Assembly: GCA_019113745.1 (NCBI GenBank)
Contig: DXGV01000036.1
Span: forward strand, 1-64,000
Direction of reading: 5' to 3'
From: Candidatus Blautia intestinavium
GTDB taxonomy: Bacteria; Bacillota; Clostridia; Lachnospirales; Lachnospiraceae
DNA length: 64,000 nucleotides
Below, one piece after another: positions 9,341-16,920 of the stretch (positions are counted from its first letter, which is position 1; each line of letters begins with the position of its first letter). The translations under genes were made by a program, and so were the position numbers. Under the pieces are notes generated by a model. It worked only from the letters and a program-made list of their open reading frames with translations, made no database searches and was not told the DNA's origin.

Positions 9341-9393
9341 TTGACAAACTATATCGAACTACGATATAGTTTATATATCGAAATTCGATATAT
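9341..9393 (+). promoter_or_regulatory. PadR promoter with two palindromic operators
   Basis: TTGACA (9341-9346) is spaced 18 bases from TATAGT (9365-9370). A perfect inverted repeat, ACTATATCG / CGATATAGT (9348-9370), fills the spacer and -10 box. A second perfect palindrome, ATATATCGAA-A-TTCGATATAT (9373-9393), follows with its centre 24 bases downstream. The shared half-site is TATATCGAA. The arrangement predicts autorepression by the PadR protein encoded immediately downstream. Confidence 0.8.
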
Positions 9394-9417
9394 CGAGATG
9401 AAATATAAGAGGTGCAT

Positions 9418-9735
9418 ATGGACAACAGGATCAAACGTATTTATGTTCCAATGACGGAAACAGGATTTTATATTTTATTCTGCCTTCAGAAGCCCCAGCA
9501 TGGCTATGGGATCGGACAGATGGTAAAAGAGATGACAGATGGAGAGGTCAATATCAGTCCGGGAACCATGTATGGAACTCTGGCAAAGATGGAGAAAGAC
9601 GGTCTGATCAGCTTCTGCTGTGAAGAAAACAAAAGAAAGCTTTACAGAATCACAGAACTGGGCCGCGAAGTCCTGAATATGGAAATCCGCCGTATTGAAC
9701 GCCTGTACAGGAACAGCCGGGAGGAGATACTATGA
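9418..9735 (+). CDS. PadR-family transcriptional repressor
   Basis: A 105-residue winged-helix repressor with the PadR signature: MTETGFYILFCLQKPQHGYGI, then SPGTMYGTLAKMEKDGLI and the wing KRKLYRITELG. The C-terminal helix that mediates dimerisation is short, as in the s-PadR type. ATG 9418 is preferred over GTG 9412, since GAGG ends six bases before it. The gene overlaps the DUF2812 gene by 4 bases and carries two likely autoregulatory operators in its promoter. Confidence 0.92.
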   Translation: MDNRIKRIYVPMTETGFYILFCLQKPQHGYGIGQMVKEMTDGEVNISPGTMYGTLAKMEKDGLISFCCEENKRKLYRITELGREVLNMEIRRIERLYRNSREEIL

Positions 9736-10283
9736 AAGACACAAAAACAATGATTCGTTTTTACACTATCGCTGACTTTAAAGAGGAGGAAAACTGGCTC
9801 CGGCAGGAGCACCGGAACGGATGGAGGCTTACGAAAATGAAGCCGCCCTGTTTTTTCAGATTTGAAAGATGTGAACCGGAGGACGTGATCTACCGTCTGG
9901 ATTTTAAGAATTCTTCCGGAAACAGCGACTATTTCCAGATGTTTGCCGATTATGGCTGGGAATATGCGGCTTCCTGCCTGGGATGGCTGTATTTTCGTAA
10001 ACCGGCGGTGGAAGTAGAGGAAGAAAACGAGGGGGAAATCTTTTCAGATACCGCTACTAAAATCGACATGATCATGCACATTATGAAGACGCGTATGCTG
10101 CCGTGTCTTGCAATCCTTTTGTGTTGCGTTGTGCCGTATCTGTGTCATGCGGTGGAAGAAGGAGACGCGATCGGGTATGTTGTGTTTTTCAGTCTCCTGT
10201 TGATTGTTTATCTGTATCTTATTATATATTGTGGAGTGAAGCTTATCAGAATCAAAAGAGAGATGGAAACGGGGAAGTATTAA
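9732..10283 (+). CDS. DUF2812 membrane protein
   Basis: A 183-residue protein with an N-terminal soluble DUF2812 region (residues 1-95, with FKEEENWLRQEHRNGWRL and YGWEYAASCLGWLYFRKP) and two C-terminal membrane segments (about 118-137 and 148-170). DUF2812 genes very commonly sit directly behind a PadR gene, as here with an ATGA overlap, so the PadR protein probably controls this gene. The biochemical function is unknown. It may sense or buffer membrane stress, but that is inference from the pairing only. Confidence 0.85.
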   Translation: MKDTKTMIRFYTIADFKEEENWLRQEHRNGWRLTKMKPPCFFRFERCEPEDVIYRLDFKNSSGNSDYFQMFADYGWEYAASCLGWLYFRKPAVEVEEENEGEIFSDTATKIDMIMHIMKTRMLPCLAILLCCVVPYLCHAVEEGDAIGYVVFFSLLLIVYLYLIIYCGVKLIRIKREMETGKY

Positions 10284-10289
10284 CTTTTG

Positions 10290-10316
10290 GGGAGGCATTT
10301 TAGTGCTTCCCTTTTT
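10290..10316 (+). terminator. Terminator of the PadR operon
   Basis: GGGAGGCA and TGCTTCCC pair (one G-T wobble) over a six-base loop, followed by five T residues. Confidence 0.75.
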
Positions 10317-10512
10317 ACTTTGCACAAAAAATATAATTTATAGTTTCACAATAGGTCTGAACATATATCCATATATTTCTTCATATCATATGGAATATTG
10401 GCTTCCGCTATGATAAAATCAGAAAATAAAAAGACCAATATGGAAAATAAATAGGATATGAGTAAGTGATCTGATTGGGAAAAAGTTTTATATAATTACT
10501 GGAGGGAAGAAA

Positions 10513-11496
10513 ATGGAAAAAATCAAATGGGGTGTTTTGGGAACTGCTTATATTTTTGAACGCGATACGGCACGAGGCATGAAGCTGGCGCAGAACTGCG
10601 AGATGACCGCCATAGCGGGAAGGAGCATGGAGAAGGCGCAGAGATTTAAAGAAAAGTATGGTTTCCGCAAAGCCTATGGAAGTTACGAGGAGCTTTTGGA
10701 GGATCCGGAGATCGAAGCGGTATATATTCCCCTTCCCAATACCATGCATTATGAATGGACCATAAAGGCGCTGCAGCATGGAAAACATGTGCTGTGTGAG
10801 AAGCCGCTGGCGCCTGCGGCTGCGCAGGCCAGAGAGATGTTCCAGGCGGCAAAAGAAAACCATGTGTTTCTTATGGAGGCTTTTGCCTACCAGCACAGCC
10901 CCTACATTAAAGAAATAAGAAAAGCAGTGGAGGACGGTGTGATCGGCGAGCTGCGTTACGCGGAGGCCGCTCTGATCACTTCGGACTATGATCACAGCAA
11001 TATCCGTATGCGAAGGGAAACTCTGGGAGGATGTACCTATGATATCGGCGTTTATGCAATGAGTTTTCTCCAGCGGATGATCGGGAAGAAACCGGAAAAG
11101 ATCCATGCGGCCAGCAGTTTTTCGGAAGAAGGCATTGATATGTATACCACGGGGATTTTTGAATATCCCGGCAGGCTGAAGGCGCATTTTGACTGTGGAA
11201 TGGTGCTGGAGACAGAAAAAAATTCCGCCCTGGACCGTTTCCAGCTTCACGGTTCAAAAGGTTCGATCGTCTCGGAGAATTTTGCCTTTAACGCGCCGGG
11301 AAGCCTGACCTATCGTATACGCACCTTTGACGGGCTGGATGAATTACATACAGTGGAGGTCCCGAACAATTACTGCCTGGAGGTGGAACAACTGGGCCGC
11401 TGTATAAGAGGGGAGGAAACGCCCTGGATGACGGAAGAGTTCAGCGTATCCCTGGCGGAGACGGTAGACTGCGTTTTGAAGGAAATCGGGTATTGA
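10513..11496 (+). CDS. Gfo/Idh/MocA-family oxidoreductase
   Basis: A 327-residue NAD(P)-dependent dehydrogenase. The N-terminal Rossmann fold starts with KWGVLGTAYI; the conserved CEKPLAP motif carries the catalytic-site lysine, and GGCTYDIGVYAMS supplies the family histidine-region equivalent. The C-terminal domain has the usual open beta-sheet. The substrate is probably a sugar or inositol derivative, but it cannot be inferred because neighbours are unrelated. AGGGAAG-type ribosome site GGAGGG lies ten bases before the ATG. Single-gene unit. Confidence 0.88.
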   Translation: MEKIKWGVLGTAYIFERDTARGMKLAQNCEMTAIAGRSMEKAQRFKEKYGFRKAYGSYEELLEDPEIEAVYIPLPNTMHYEWTIKALQHGKHVLCEKPLAPAAAQAREMFQAAKENHVFLMEAFAYQHSPYIKEIRKAVEDGVIGELRYAEAALITSDYDHSNIRMRRETLGGCTYDIGVYAMSFLQRMIGKKPEKIHAASSFSEEGIDMYTTGIFEYPGRLKAHFDCGMVLETEKNSALDRFQLHGSKGSIVSENFAFNAPGSLTYRIRTFDGLDELHTVEVPNNYCLEVEQLGRCIRGEETPWMTEEFSVSLAETVDCVLKEIGY

Positions 11497-11702
11497 GGGA
11501 CTGCGCAGTATTTTTTCTTTAACATTACCAATGCCATGATGAGAGAGACATAAGATTTCTGAAAGAAGGATTCGAGCAGGCTTGGCCTGTGGGGAATCTG
11601 TTTCTTAGAATAAAATATTTTTGCGTTGGCATCGTAGGAAAAAAGGGAAAATAGTAATTTGGCAGAATGGATTTTTCAGAAAAAAGGAGAAAAACAGGAA
11701 GT

Positions 11703-12332
11703 ATGGAACGTTCAGCAATTTCAAATTATGAAGTGACAAGGAATTCTATGGAAAAGAAATTTCTGGAATACGATCAGCAGAAGATGATAGAAAAATTCGG
11801 GCTGAAAAATTCAGAAGAATATCTGTTTATGAATTTTGCCGGACAGGAATGCCGGATCAGCCGGACCAACGGAAAAGTAGAATATTATTCCAATGAAGAA
11901 AATTCCTGGATCCATGCGGGGTTTAATGCAAGTATGACGATTTTTGACGTTCTATGCTATTCAAAGCCGGACTGCAGGCCTTCCGGAAAGTTTGTATCCC
12001 TGAACGCCCTGAGGGGGCTGATGGTGGCTTCGGCTCCGGGATCAGATATGTTTGCCCGGGACGCCGCGCGGTTTGCGGGGAAATGCGCTCAGCTTGAGGA
12101 AGCCTGTGAAAGTCTGGGCGGAACTCCGGAAAAGGTAGGGGACGTTTCTTACAAAATCCTGCTGTTTGATTTTATGGATGTGATTCTTCAGTTCTGGGAC
12201 GGAGACGAGGAATTTGCTCCTGTTCTGCGGGTTTTGTGGGATGAGAATATACTGGATTATATGCACTATGAGACAACTTTCTATGCGACTTCTCATCTTT
12301 TTGAGAGATTGAAGAAGCTGGCTGAAGTGTAA
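11703..12332 (+). CDS. DUF3786 domain protein
   Basis: A 209-residue cytoplasmic protein matching the DUF3786 family: GQECRISRTNGKVEY near the N-terminus, ILLFDFMDVILQFWDGDEEFAPVL near the C-terminus and a final HYETTFYATSHLFERL. ATG 11703 is chosen because AGGAAG sits five bases upstream, whereas the earlier ATG at 11667 has no ribosome site. The family is frequent in anaerobes and often lies near corrinoid or Fe-S genes; here no such partner is adjacent. Function unknown. The 206 bases between the oxidoreductase and this gene show no other feature I can support. Confidence 0.75.
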   Translation: MERSAISNYEVTRNSMEKKFLEYDQQKMIEKFGLKNSEEYLFMNFAGQECRISRTNGKVEYYSNEENSWIHAGFNASMTIFDVLCYSKPDCRPSGKFVSLNALRGLMVASAPGSDMFARDAARFAGKCAQLEEACESLGGTPEKVGDVSYKILLFDFMDVILQFWDGDEEFAPVLRVLWDENILDYMHYETTFYATSHLFERLKKLAEV

Positions 12333-12398
12333 TGGCAGACCGGTGACAGGTAGTCAAAAGCTGGCATATCTGCCGGATGATATGGGAGGATGTATCAA

Positions 12399-12593
12399 AT
12401 GAATGAGGAACGTCTGGAGAATTTTGAAAAAATGCTGTGTGCCGTGCAGAAGGAATATGAAGAAGCTGTAGTAAAAATGGAAGAGCAGAAGGCAAAAGGA
12501 CGGGTGAAATCCGCTACTTACCGGCAGCTTATGGGGCGGAAAATGACGCTTCAGAGCATACTTTCTCTGTACGAACTGTATGATCTGATTTAA
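12399..12593 (+). CDS. Small hypothetical helical protein
   Basis: A 64-residue, highly charged protein predicted to be almost entirely helical, with a coiled-coil-like stretch (EKMLCAVQKEYEEAVVKMEE). GGGAGG at 12384-12389 is best spaced for ATG 12399; the ATG at 12390 directly abuts it. It follows the DUF3786 gene by 66 bases and may share its transcript. I recognise no family. Confidence 0.6.
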   Translation: MNEERLENFEKMLCAVQKEYEEAVVKMEEQKAKGRVKSATYRQLMGRKMTLQSILSLYELYDLI

Positions 12594-12718
12594 CGAGAGG
12601 GAAAAACAAATTTGTTTTTTTATCCTGTACAATGAATATATCAAAACAAAGGACGGCGGTTTTCGTAAAACGAAACCGTCCGTAAAAAGAAGATTATTCA
12701 TAAAGGAGGATAAAAAAT

Positions 12719-14095
12719 ATGAGAAAAGTTGTTTTTAAATCAGTTGTATGCGGAGCGGCAGCTATGATGCTGGCAGGATTTTGTTTTCATCCGACGGATG
12801 TGAAGGCAGGGATGCAGAATTATAACTATGTATCCATTGATTCCGGAGTGGTAGACAGTATTACGGTGAACGGCGTGACTGTGGAAGCGCTGTACCGGCC
12901 CTATGATTCAAGCGTGGATATGGACGCCACTTACAGCTGCGCGGCCTTTGTAAAACGCTTTTACAGCCAGGTATACGGGCAGAATGTCTATGGACTGAAC
13001 GATATATATTCCACGCCGCTTGTGGATTCCGGCAGTTTCGCGGAAACGTCTTCGCCGCAGGTGGGCGATATCATCCGCGATAATTACAGTGTTCACTGGG
13101 CAATCGTAAAGGCGGTTTCCGGGAATACAGTCACTGTGATCCAGCAGAACGCCTGGGATGATTCCTATACTCAGGCATGGGTGGGAGCCACGATTGAGAT
13201 TGGCGATCCGCAGTATACGTTCTTCCACTGGGACGGAAATACAGCGGCGCAGGCTACGGCCTCCGGCTATACTATAAATTATGACCAGCCTCAGATACAG
13301 GAGACAACGGCGGTGCTTTCGGCAAAGGTAGATAATCCGGCCAGATACCCGGTGGCTCAGGTAGGCTGCTATCTGTGGGATGCAAACGATACACTTCTCA
13401 CAAGACATGTGGAGGACTGTCAGCGTCCGGAAAGCCGCTTTAACATGTGGTATGACGTGCAGGGAGAGCTGGGGATCGCGCTGACCCCGGGAACTTCCTA
13501 CAAGTATCAGTTTTTTGTGATCCAGGACGGCCAGGAGTACGCCGGAGAGATCCAGACATTTACAACTGCAGGGGCGGCTCCGGCCGCCTCTCAGGCTTCT
13601 GTAGAAGGAGAACCTGTATCCACAGAAGAAACAGATAATATTGTTGTTCCAGATGATGAAGCTGTGCGCAGCATTGGAAAAGTAAGAGAAATTTTCGGAT
13701 GGGAGCAGGCGCAGGCGCTGGAAGCCCTGGGAACTTCATATCTGGTGCAGATTGGAATGGATCAGGAGACACAGTATTTTTCTGTACCTACTTTAATGGA
13801 AAAACCAGCTTCTCTGATATTAACCTTTCAGAATGGAAGAGTGGCAAAAGCCCAGTGGAAATATGTATATTCCAGTGGTTCCGACACTGCCCTCGCGGCC
13901 AGTCAGGCGCTTTACGAGCAGTTCTGCCGCGTGGCGGATCCCAGGATGAGCGTGGAGCGGAAAAGTGTCTGTACGCAGCCGGGAAATATGACAAGTACTT
14001 ACGGAGATAAACTGGAGATTGTTCAGGATATGGAAGGAGACAGACCATACGTTTCTGTTACAGTGACGAGTGCGTTTGAGGAAATATTTGGATAA
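12719..14095 (+). CDS. Secreted CHAP-like amidase domain protein
   Basis: A 458-residue exported protein. A signal peptide (about residues 1-30, MRKVVFKSVV start, cleavage near VKA) is followed by a CHAP/NlpC-like cysteine hydrolase region with candidate nucleophile C74 in TYSCAAFVKRF and H126 in YSVHWAIVK, inside the typical PQVGDII strand context. Residues about 190-285 resemble a fibronectin-type domain, and the C-terminal 130 residues form a separate domain I cannot name. The family cleaves peptidoglycan amide bonds, so a role in wall turnover is likely. AAAGGAGGATAAA precedes the ATG. A bulged GC hairpin (12651-12681) lies in the leader. Confidence 0.72.
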   Translation: MRKVVFKSVVCGAAAMMLAGFCFHPTDVKAGMQNYNYVSIDSGVVDSITVNGVTVEALYRPYDSSVDMDATYSCAAFVKRFYSQVYGQNVYGLNDIYSTPLVDSGSFAETSSPQVGDIIRDNYSVHWAIVKAVSGNTVTVIQQNAWDDSYTQAWVGATIEIGDPQYTFFHWDGNTAAQATASGYTINYDQPQIQETTAVLSAKVDNPARYPVAQVGCYLWDANDTLLTRHVEDCQRPESRFNMWYDVQGELGIALTPGTSYKYQFFVIQDGQEYAGEIQTFTTAGAAPAASQASVEGEPVSTEETDNIVVPDDEAVRSIGKVREIFGWEQAQALEALGTSYLVQIGMDQETQYFSVPTLMEKPASLILTFQNGRVAKAQWKYVYSSGSDTALAASQALYEQFCRVADPRMSVERKSVCTQPGNMTSTYGDKLEIVQDMEGDRPYVSVTVTSAFEEIFG

Positions 14096-14118
14096 AAAAG
14101 GCCGGGGAGTTGATAAAA

Positions 14119-14297
14119 ATGGCGGTAATTGGAGCCGTTCTTGGAGATATTGCAGGTTCACAGTTTGAGTTTCACAGACCGGCGGACCTGTGGCGGAGGA
14201 ATATTATCACGGCGTTGGCTTTGATCCGGAGCCGGTGCTTAAGCGGTATCTGGATGAGAGAATGTATGGGATTTTAAAGATGAAAAACGGGAAATAA
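14119..14297 (+). pseudogene. ADP-ribosylglycohydrolase relic with internal deletion
   Basis: The first frame (from ATG 14119) reads MAVIGAVLGDIAGSQFEF, which is the conserved N-terminus of DraG-type ADP-ribosylglycohydrolases. After about 25 codons homology jumps to another frame, where EEYYHGVGFDPEPVLKRYLDERM matches the family C-terminus, ending at TAA 14295. Around 200 central residues including the metal-binding aspartates are missing, so the product cannot be active. Ends match the expected gene ends, so this is a single internal deletion. Confidence 0.6.
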
Positions 14298-14341
14298 AAA
14301 GACAGAAAATAGCGGAGCGCGGGTTATATGAAGAAACAGTC

Positions 14342-14382
14342 GTTCCCCGGCAGGCGTGGAAATAGGAAACCTGCCGGGGAAC
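14342..14382 (-). terminator. Hairpin terminating hcp
   Basis: A perfect 13-base-pair stem GTTCCCCGGCAGG / CCTGCCGGGGAAC with a 15-base loop lies 16 bases beyond the hcp stop. The T-tract is weak on both strands, but the stem is very stable and is placed between convergent genes. Confidence 0.65.
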
Positions 14383-14398
14383 TGTCATTTTCAGAAGT

Positions 14399-16000
14399 TT
14401 AACCAAGAAGCTTTTTCAGATCTTCCTCCGGAGTGCTTATAGGAGCGATGTTGTAGTTTTCCACCAGGTAATTCAGCACGTTTGGCGATAGAAACGCCGG
14501 AAGGGAAGGCCCGAGAAGGATATTCTTAATGCCAAGGTGCAGAAGAGTCAGCAGGATGCAGACTGCTTTCTGTTCATACCAGGACAGTACCATGGAAAGC
14601 GGCAGGTCGTTGACTCCGCAGCCGAAAGCGTTGGCAAGAGCCACGGCCACCTGGATGGCGCTGTAGGCGTCGTTGCACTGGCCCATATCCATGATACGGG
14701 GAAGTCCGCCGATTGTTCCAAGATCCAGATCATTAAAGCGATATTTGCCGCAGGCAAGGGTCAGAACAATACTGTCGGAGGGAGTCTGTTTTACAAATTC
14801 TGTATAATAATTCCGGCCTGCTTTTGCGCCGTCACAGCCACCAACCAGGAAGAAATGTTTAATGGCGCCTGCTTTTACAGTCTCAACAACCTTGTCTGCC
14901 ACGGAAAGGACAGTGTTCCGGGCAAATCCGGTCATTACCTTTGTTCCGCCATTGATTCCGGCGAACACTTTATCTTCAGAATAACCGCCAAGAGCCAGGG
15001 CCTTTTCAATTACCGGACTAAAATCTTTATCTTCGCCGATGTGTGTAAGTCCCGGATATGCCACGGTTTCTGTGGTAAACACCCGGTCAGAGTAGCTTTT
15101 TTTCGGGGGCATCAGGCAGTTTGTGGTAAAAAGTACAGGGGCGGGAATGTCTGCGAATTCTTTCTGCTGGTTCTGCCATGCGGTGCCGAAATTGCCTTTC
15201 AGGTGAGAGTATTTCTTCAGCTCCGGATAGGCGTGTGCGGGCAGCATTTCCCCGTGGGTGTAGATGTTTATTCCTTTGCCTTCAGTCTGTTCCAGGAGTT
15301 TCTTAAGATCATAGAGATCATGTCCGGAAATCACAATGAAGGGGCCTTTTTCCACGGTGAGGCTTACTTCTGTGGGAACAGGATCTCCGAAGGTCTCCGT
15401 GTTGGCTTTGTCGAGAAGGGCCATGCATTTCAGATTGACTTCACCTGCCTCCATAACGATAGGAAGCAGTTCATCCATGCCCCAGTCGTCCATGCCGACG
15501 GCAAACAGTGCTTTATAAAAGAAGCTGTTCACGTCAGCGTCTGTGTAGCCTAAAACGGCGGCGTGATATGCGTAAGCCGCCATGCCCCGGATGCCGAAAA
15601 GGATCAGGGATTTCAGGGAGCGCACGTCTTCATCGGCATTCCAGAGTTTTTCCATGTCATAGTTGTCGTTCCGTCCGCAGGCGGAGCCGCATACAGAGCA
15701 GTCCGGCGCCAGGCGCTGTTTCTCTTCTTCTACCCGGCGGGTCAGTTCTTCGATCGCGTCGTTGTCGAAGTTTACATTGGTAAGCGTGGCAAAAAGGGCT
15801 TCTGTTACCAGTACGTTTGTCTCCTGGGTGATAAGGCTTTCGTTTCCTTCTATCAATCTGGCAAGGCCAATCAGCGATCCGGTAAGTCTGTCCTGAAGTT
15901 CGGCGGTATCCGCCTTCTTTCCGCATACTCCGGCTGCGCCTGTACAGGCTTTGCCGCAGGCGGTCTGTTCACATTGAAAACAAAACATTTTTTGGTTCAT
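14399..16000 (-). CDS. hcp: Hydroxylamine reductase / hybrid-cluster protein
   Basis: A 533-residue cytoplasmic Hcp. The N-terminal [4Fe-4S] ligands are C7, C10, C19 and C26 (spacing CX2CX8CX6C, the anaerobe class). Further in, conserved hybrid-cluster motifs are present: ISGHDLYDLKKLLEQT, GEMLPAHAYPEL, TTNCLMPP, VGGCDGAKAGRNYY and TLACGKYRFN. Hcp reduces NO or hydroxylamine and protects against nitrosative stress. AAGGAGG lies upstream of the ATG. Three direct repeats precede the gene (see separate entry), and a ferredoxin and Crp-type regulator follow upstream in the genome, matching the HcpR-hcp-ferredoxin arrangement of Clostridia. Confidence 0.95.
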   Translation of the reverse strand: MNQKMFCFQCEQTACGKACTGAAGVCGKKADTAELQDRLTGSLIGLARLIEGNESLITQETNVLVTEALFATLTNVNFDNDAIEELTRRVEEEKQRLAPDCSVCGSACGRNDNYDMEKLWNADEDVRSLKSLILFGIRGMAAYAYHAAVLGYTDADVNSFFYKALFAVGMDDWGMDELLPIVMEAGEVNLKCMALLDKANTETFGDPVPTEVSLTVEKGPFIVISGHDLYDLKKLLEQTEGKGINIYTHGEMLPAHAYPELKKYSHLKGNFGTAWQNQQKEFADIPAPVLFTTNCLMPPKKSYSDRVFTTETVAYPGLTHIGEDKDFSPVIEKALALGGYSEDKVFAGINGGTKVMTGFARNTVLSVADKVVETVKAGAIKHFFLVGGCDGAKAGRNYYTEFVKQTPSDSIVLTLACGKYRFNDLDLGTIGGLPRIMDMGQCNDAYSAIQVAVALANAFGCGVNDLPLSMVLSWYEQKAVCILLTLLHLGIKNILLGPSLPAFLSPNVLNYLVENYNIAPISTPEEDLKKLLG

Positions 16001-16050
16001 GATTGATGATTCCTCCTTAGAATTTTTTGATGTTATTTCTGATTGCTGTC

Positions 16051-16104
16051 TAAGTGCTTTTGATTATTATGCAAGTGATTTTAGAGAATATTTAAGTGCT
16101 TTTG
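16051..16104 (-). promoter_or_regulatory. Triple direct-repeat activator site upstream of hcp
   Basis: The 12-base boxes TAAGTGCTTTTG (16051-16062), CAAGTGATTTTA (16072-16083) and TAAGTGCTTTTG (16093-16104) recur at exactly 21 bases, two helical turns, on one face of the helix. On the coding strand they read CAAAAGCACTTA and end about 50 bases before the hcp ATG, with TAACAT as a possible -10. The pattern fits a directional DNA-binding activator. Confidence 0.65.
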
Positions 16105-16274
16105 CCTGTTTCCTTATATTTGGGGCTTATTCCGGATATTATCCGTGAGCAGGATGTCCTTTTATCCATCTTTTCCTTTGTTGCCAATCTTGTACAGTAT
16201 TTTTTTTGTGACGTATATTTTTATACGGTACACAGGAAGTGTTGAATACGGTAAAAATCGCGAAAATATCGGAA

Positions 16275-16690
16275 ACTACGGTATAAAGGAGCTGTCCAGT
16301 ACGGGAAATACCGGGAAACTACTGGGAACTACGGTATAAAGGAGCTATCCCATACGGAAAATATCGGGAAACTACTGGAAACTACGGTATAAAGGAGCTC
16401 TTCCATACGGAAAATACCGGGAAACTACTGGAAACTACGGTATAAAGGAGCTATCCCATACGGAAAATACCAGAAAACTACTGAAAACTACGGTATAAAG
16501 GAGCTGTCCAGTACGGAAAATACCGGGGAACTGCTGGAAACTACGGTATAAAGGAGTTGTCCCGTACGGAAAATACCGGGGAACTGCTGGAAACTACGGT
16601 ATAAAGGAGTTGTCCCATACGGAAAATACCAGAAAACTACTGGGAACTACGGTATAAAGGAGCTATCCCATACAGTAAAAATCAAGAAAA
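16275..16690. repeat. 53-bp tandem repeat array (7 full units plus one diverging)
   Basis: Units begin at 16275, 16328, 16381, 16434, 16487, 16540, 16593 and 16646, exactly 53 bases apart. The first 17 bases, ACTACGGTATAAAGGAG, are identical in all eight units; the rest varies by a few substitutions, and the eighth unit decays in its second half. A weaker half unit precedes the array (about 16246-16274). Each unit holds CGGTAT and ATACCG as inverted elements. Because 53 is not divisible by three, no frame stays open across the array. Confidence 0.95.
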
Positions 16691-16780
16691 ACCCCAAAAT
16701 TACTGTAGAGGAGAAGCATATACTACAGAAGAAATTGACATATTATCTCAAATTACCGTATTGCAGAGAATTTCCGTATC

Positions 16781-16920
16781 CTTTCCGGCATCATCTTGGA
16801 ACTCTCCCCACCGTCCTTTCCGGCATCATCTTGGAATTCTCCCCACCGTCTTTTCCGGCATCATCTTGGAATTCTCCCCACTGTCCTTTCCGGTATCATT
16901 CCGGAATCCGTCCCGTTGTT
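16781..16920. repeat. 35-bp tandem repeat array
   Basis: Units starting CTTTCCGGCATCATCTTGGA begin at 16781, 16816, 16851 and 16886 (35-base period); the fourth is diverged. The array ends at the 3' end of the ferredoxin gene (minus strand), so it would lie in that transcript's 3' untranslated region. The leading bases TTTCCGTAT (16771-16779) also occur, inverted, in the 53-bp units. Together with the 53-bp array it fills most of the 918-base gap between hcp and the ferredoxin gene. Confidence 0.92.

Noticed and set aside
16275..16690. CRISPR array
   Set aside because: The 53-bp units are contiguous, without unique spacers, and no cas gene is present.
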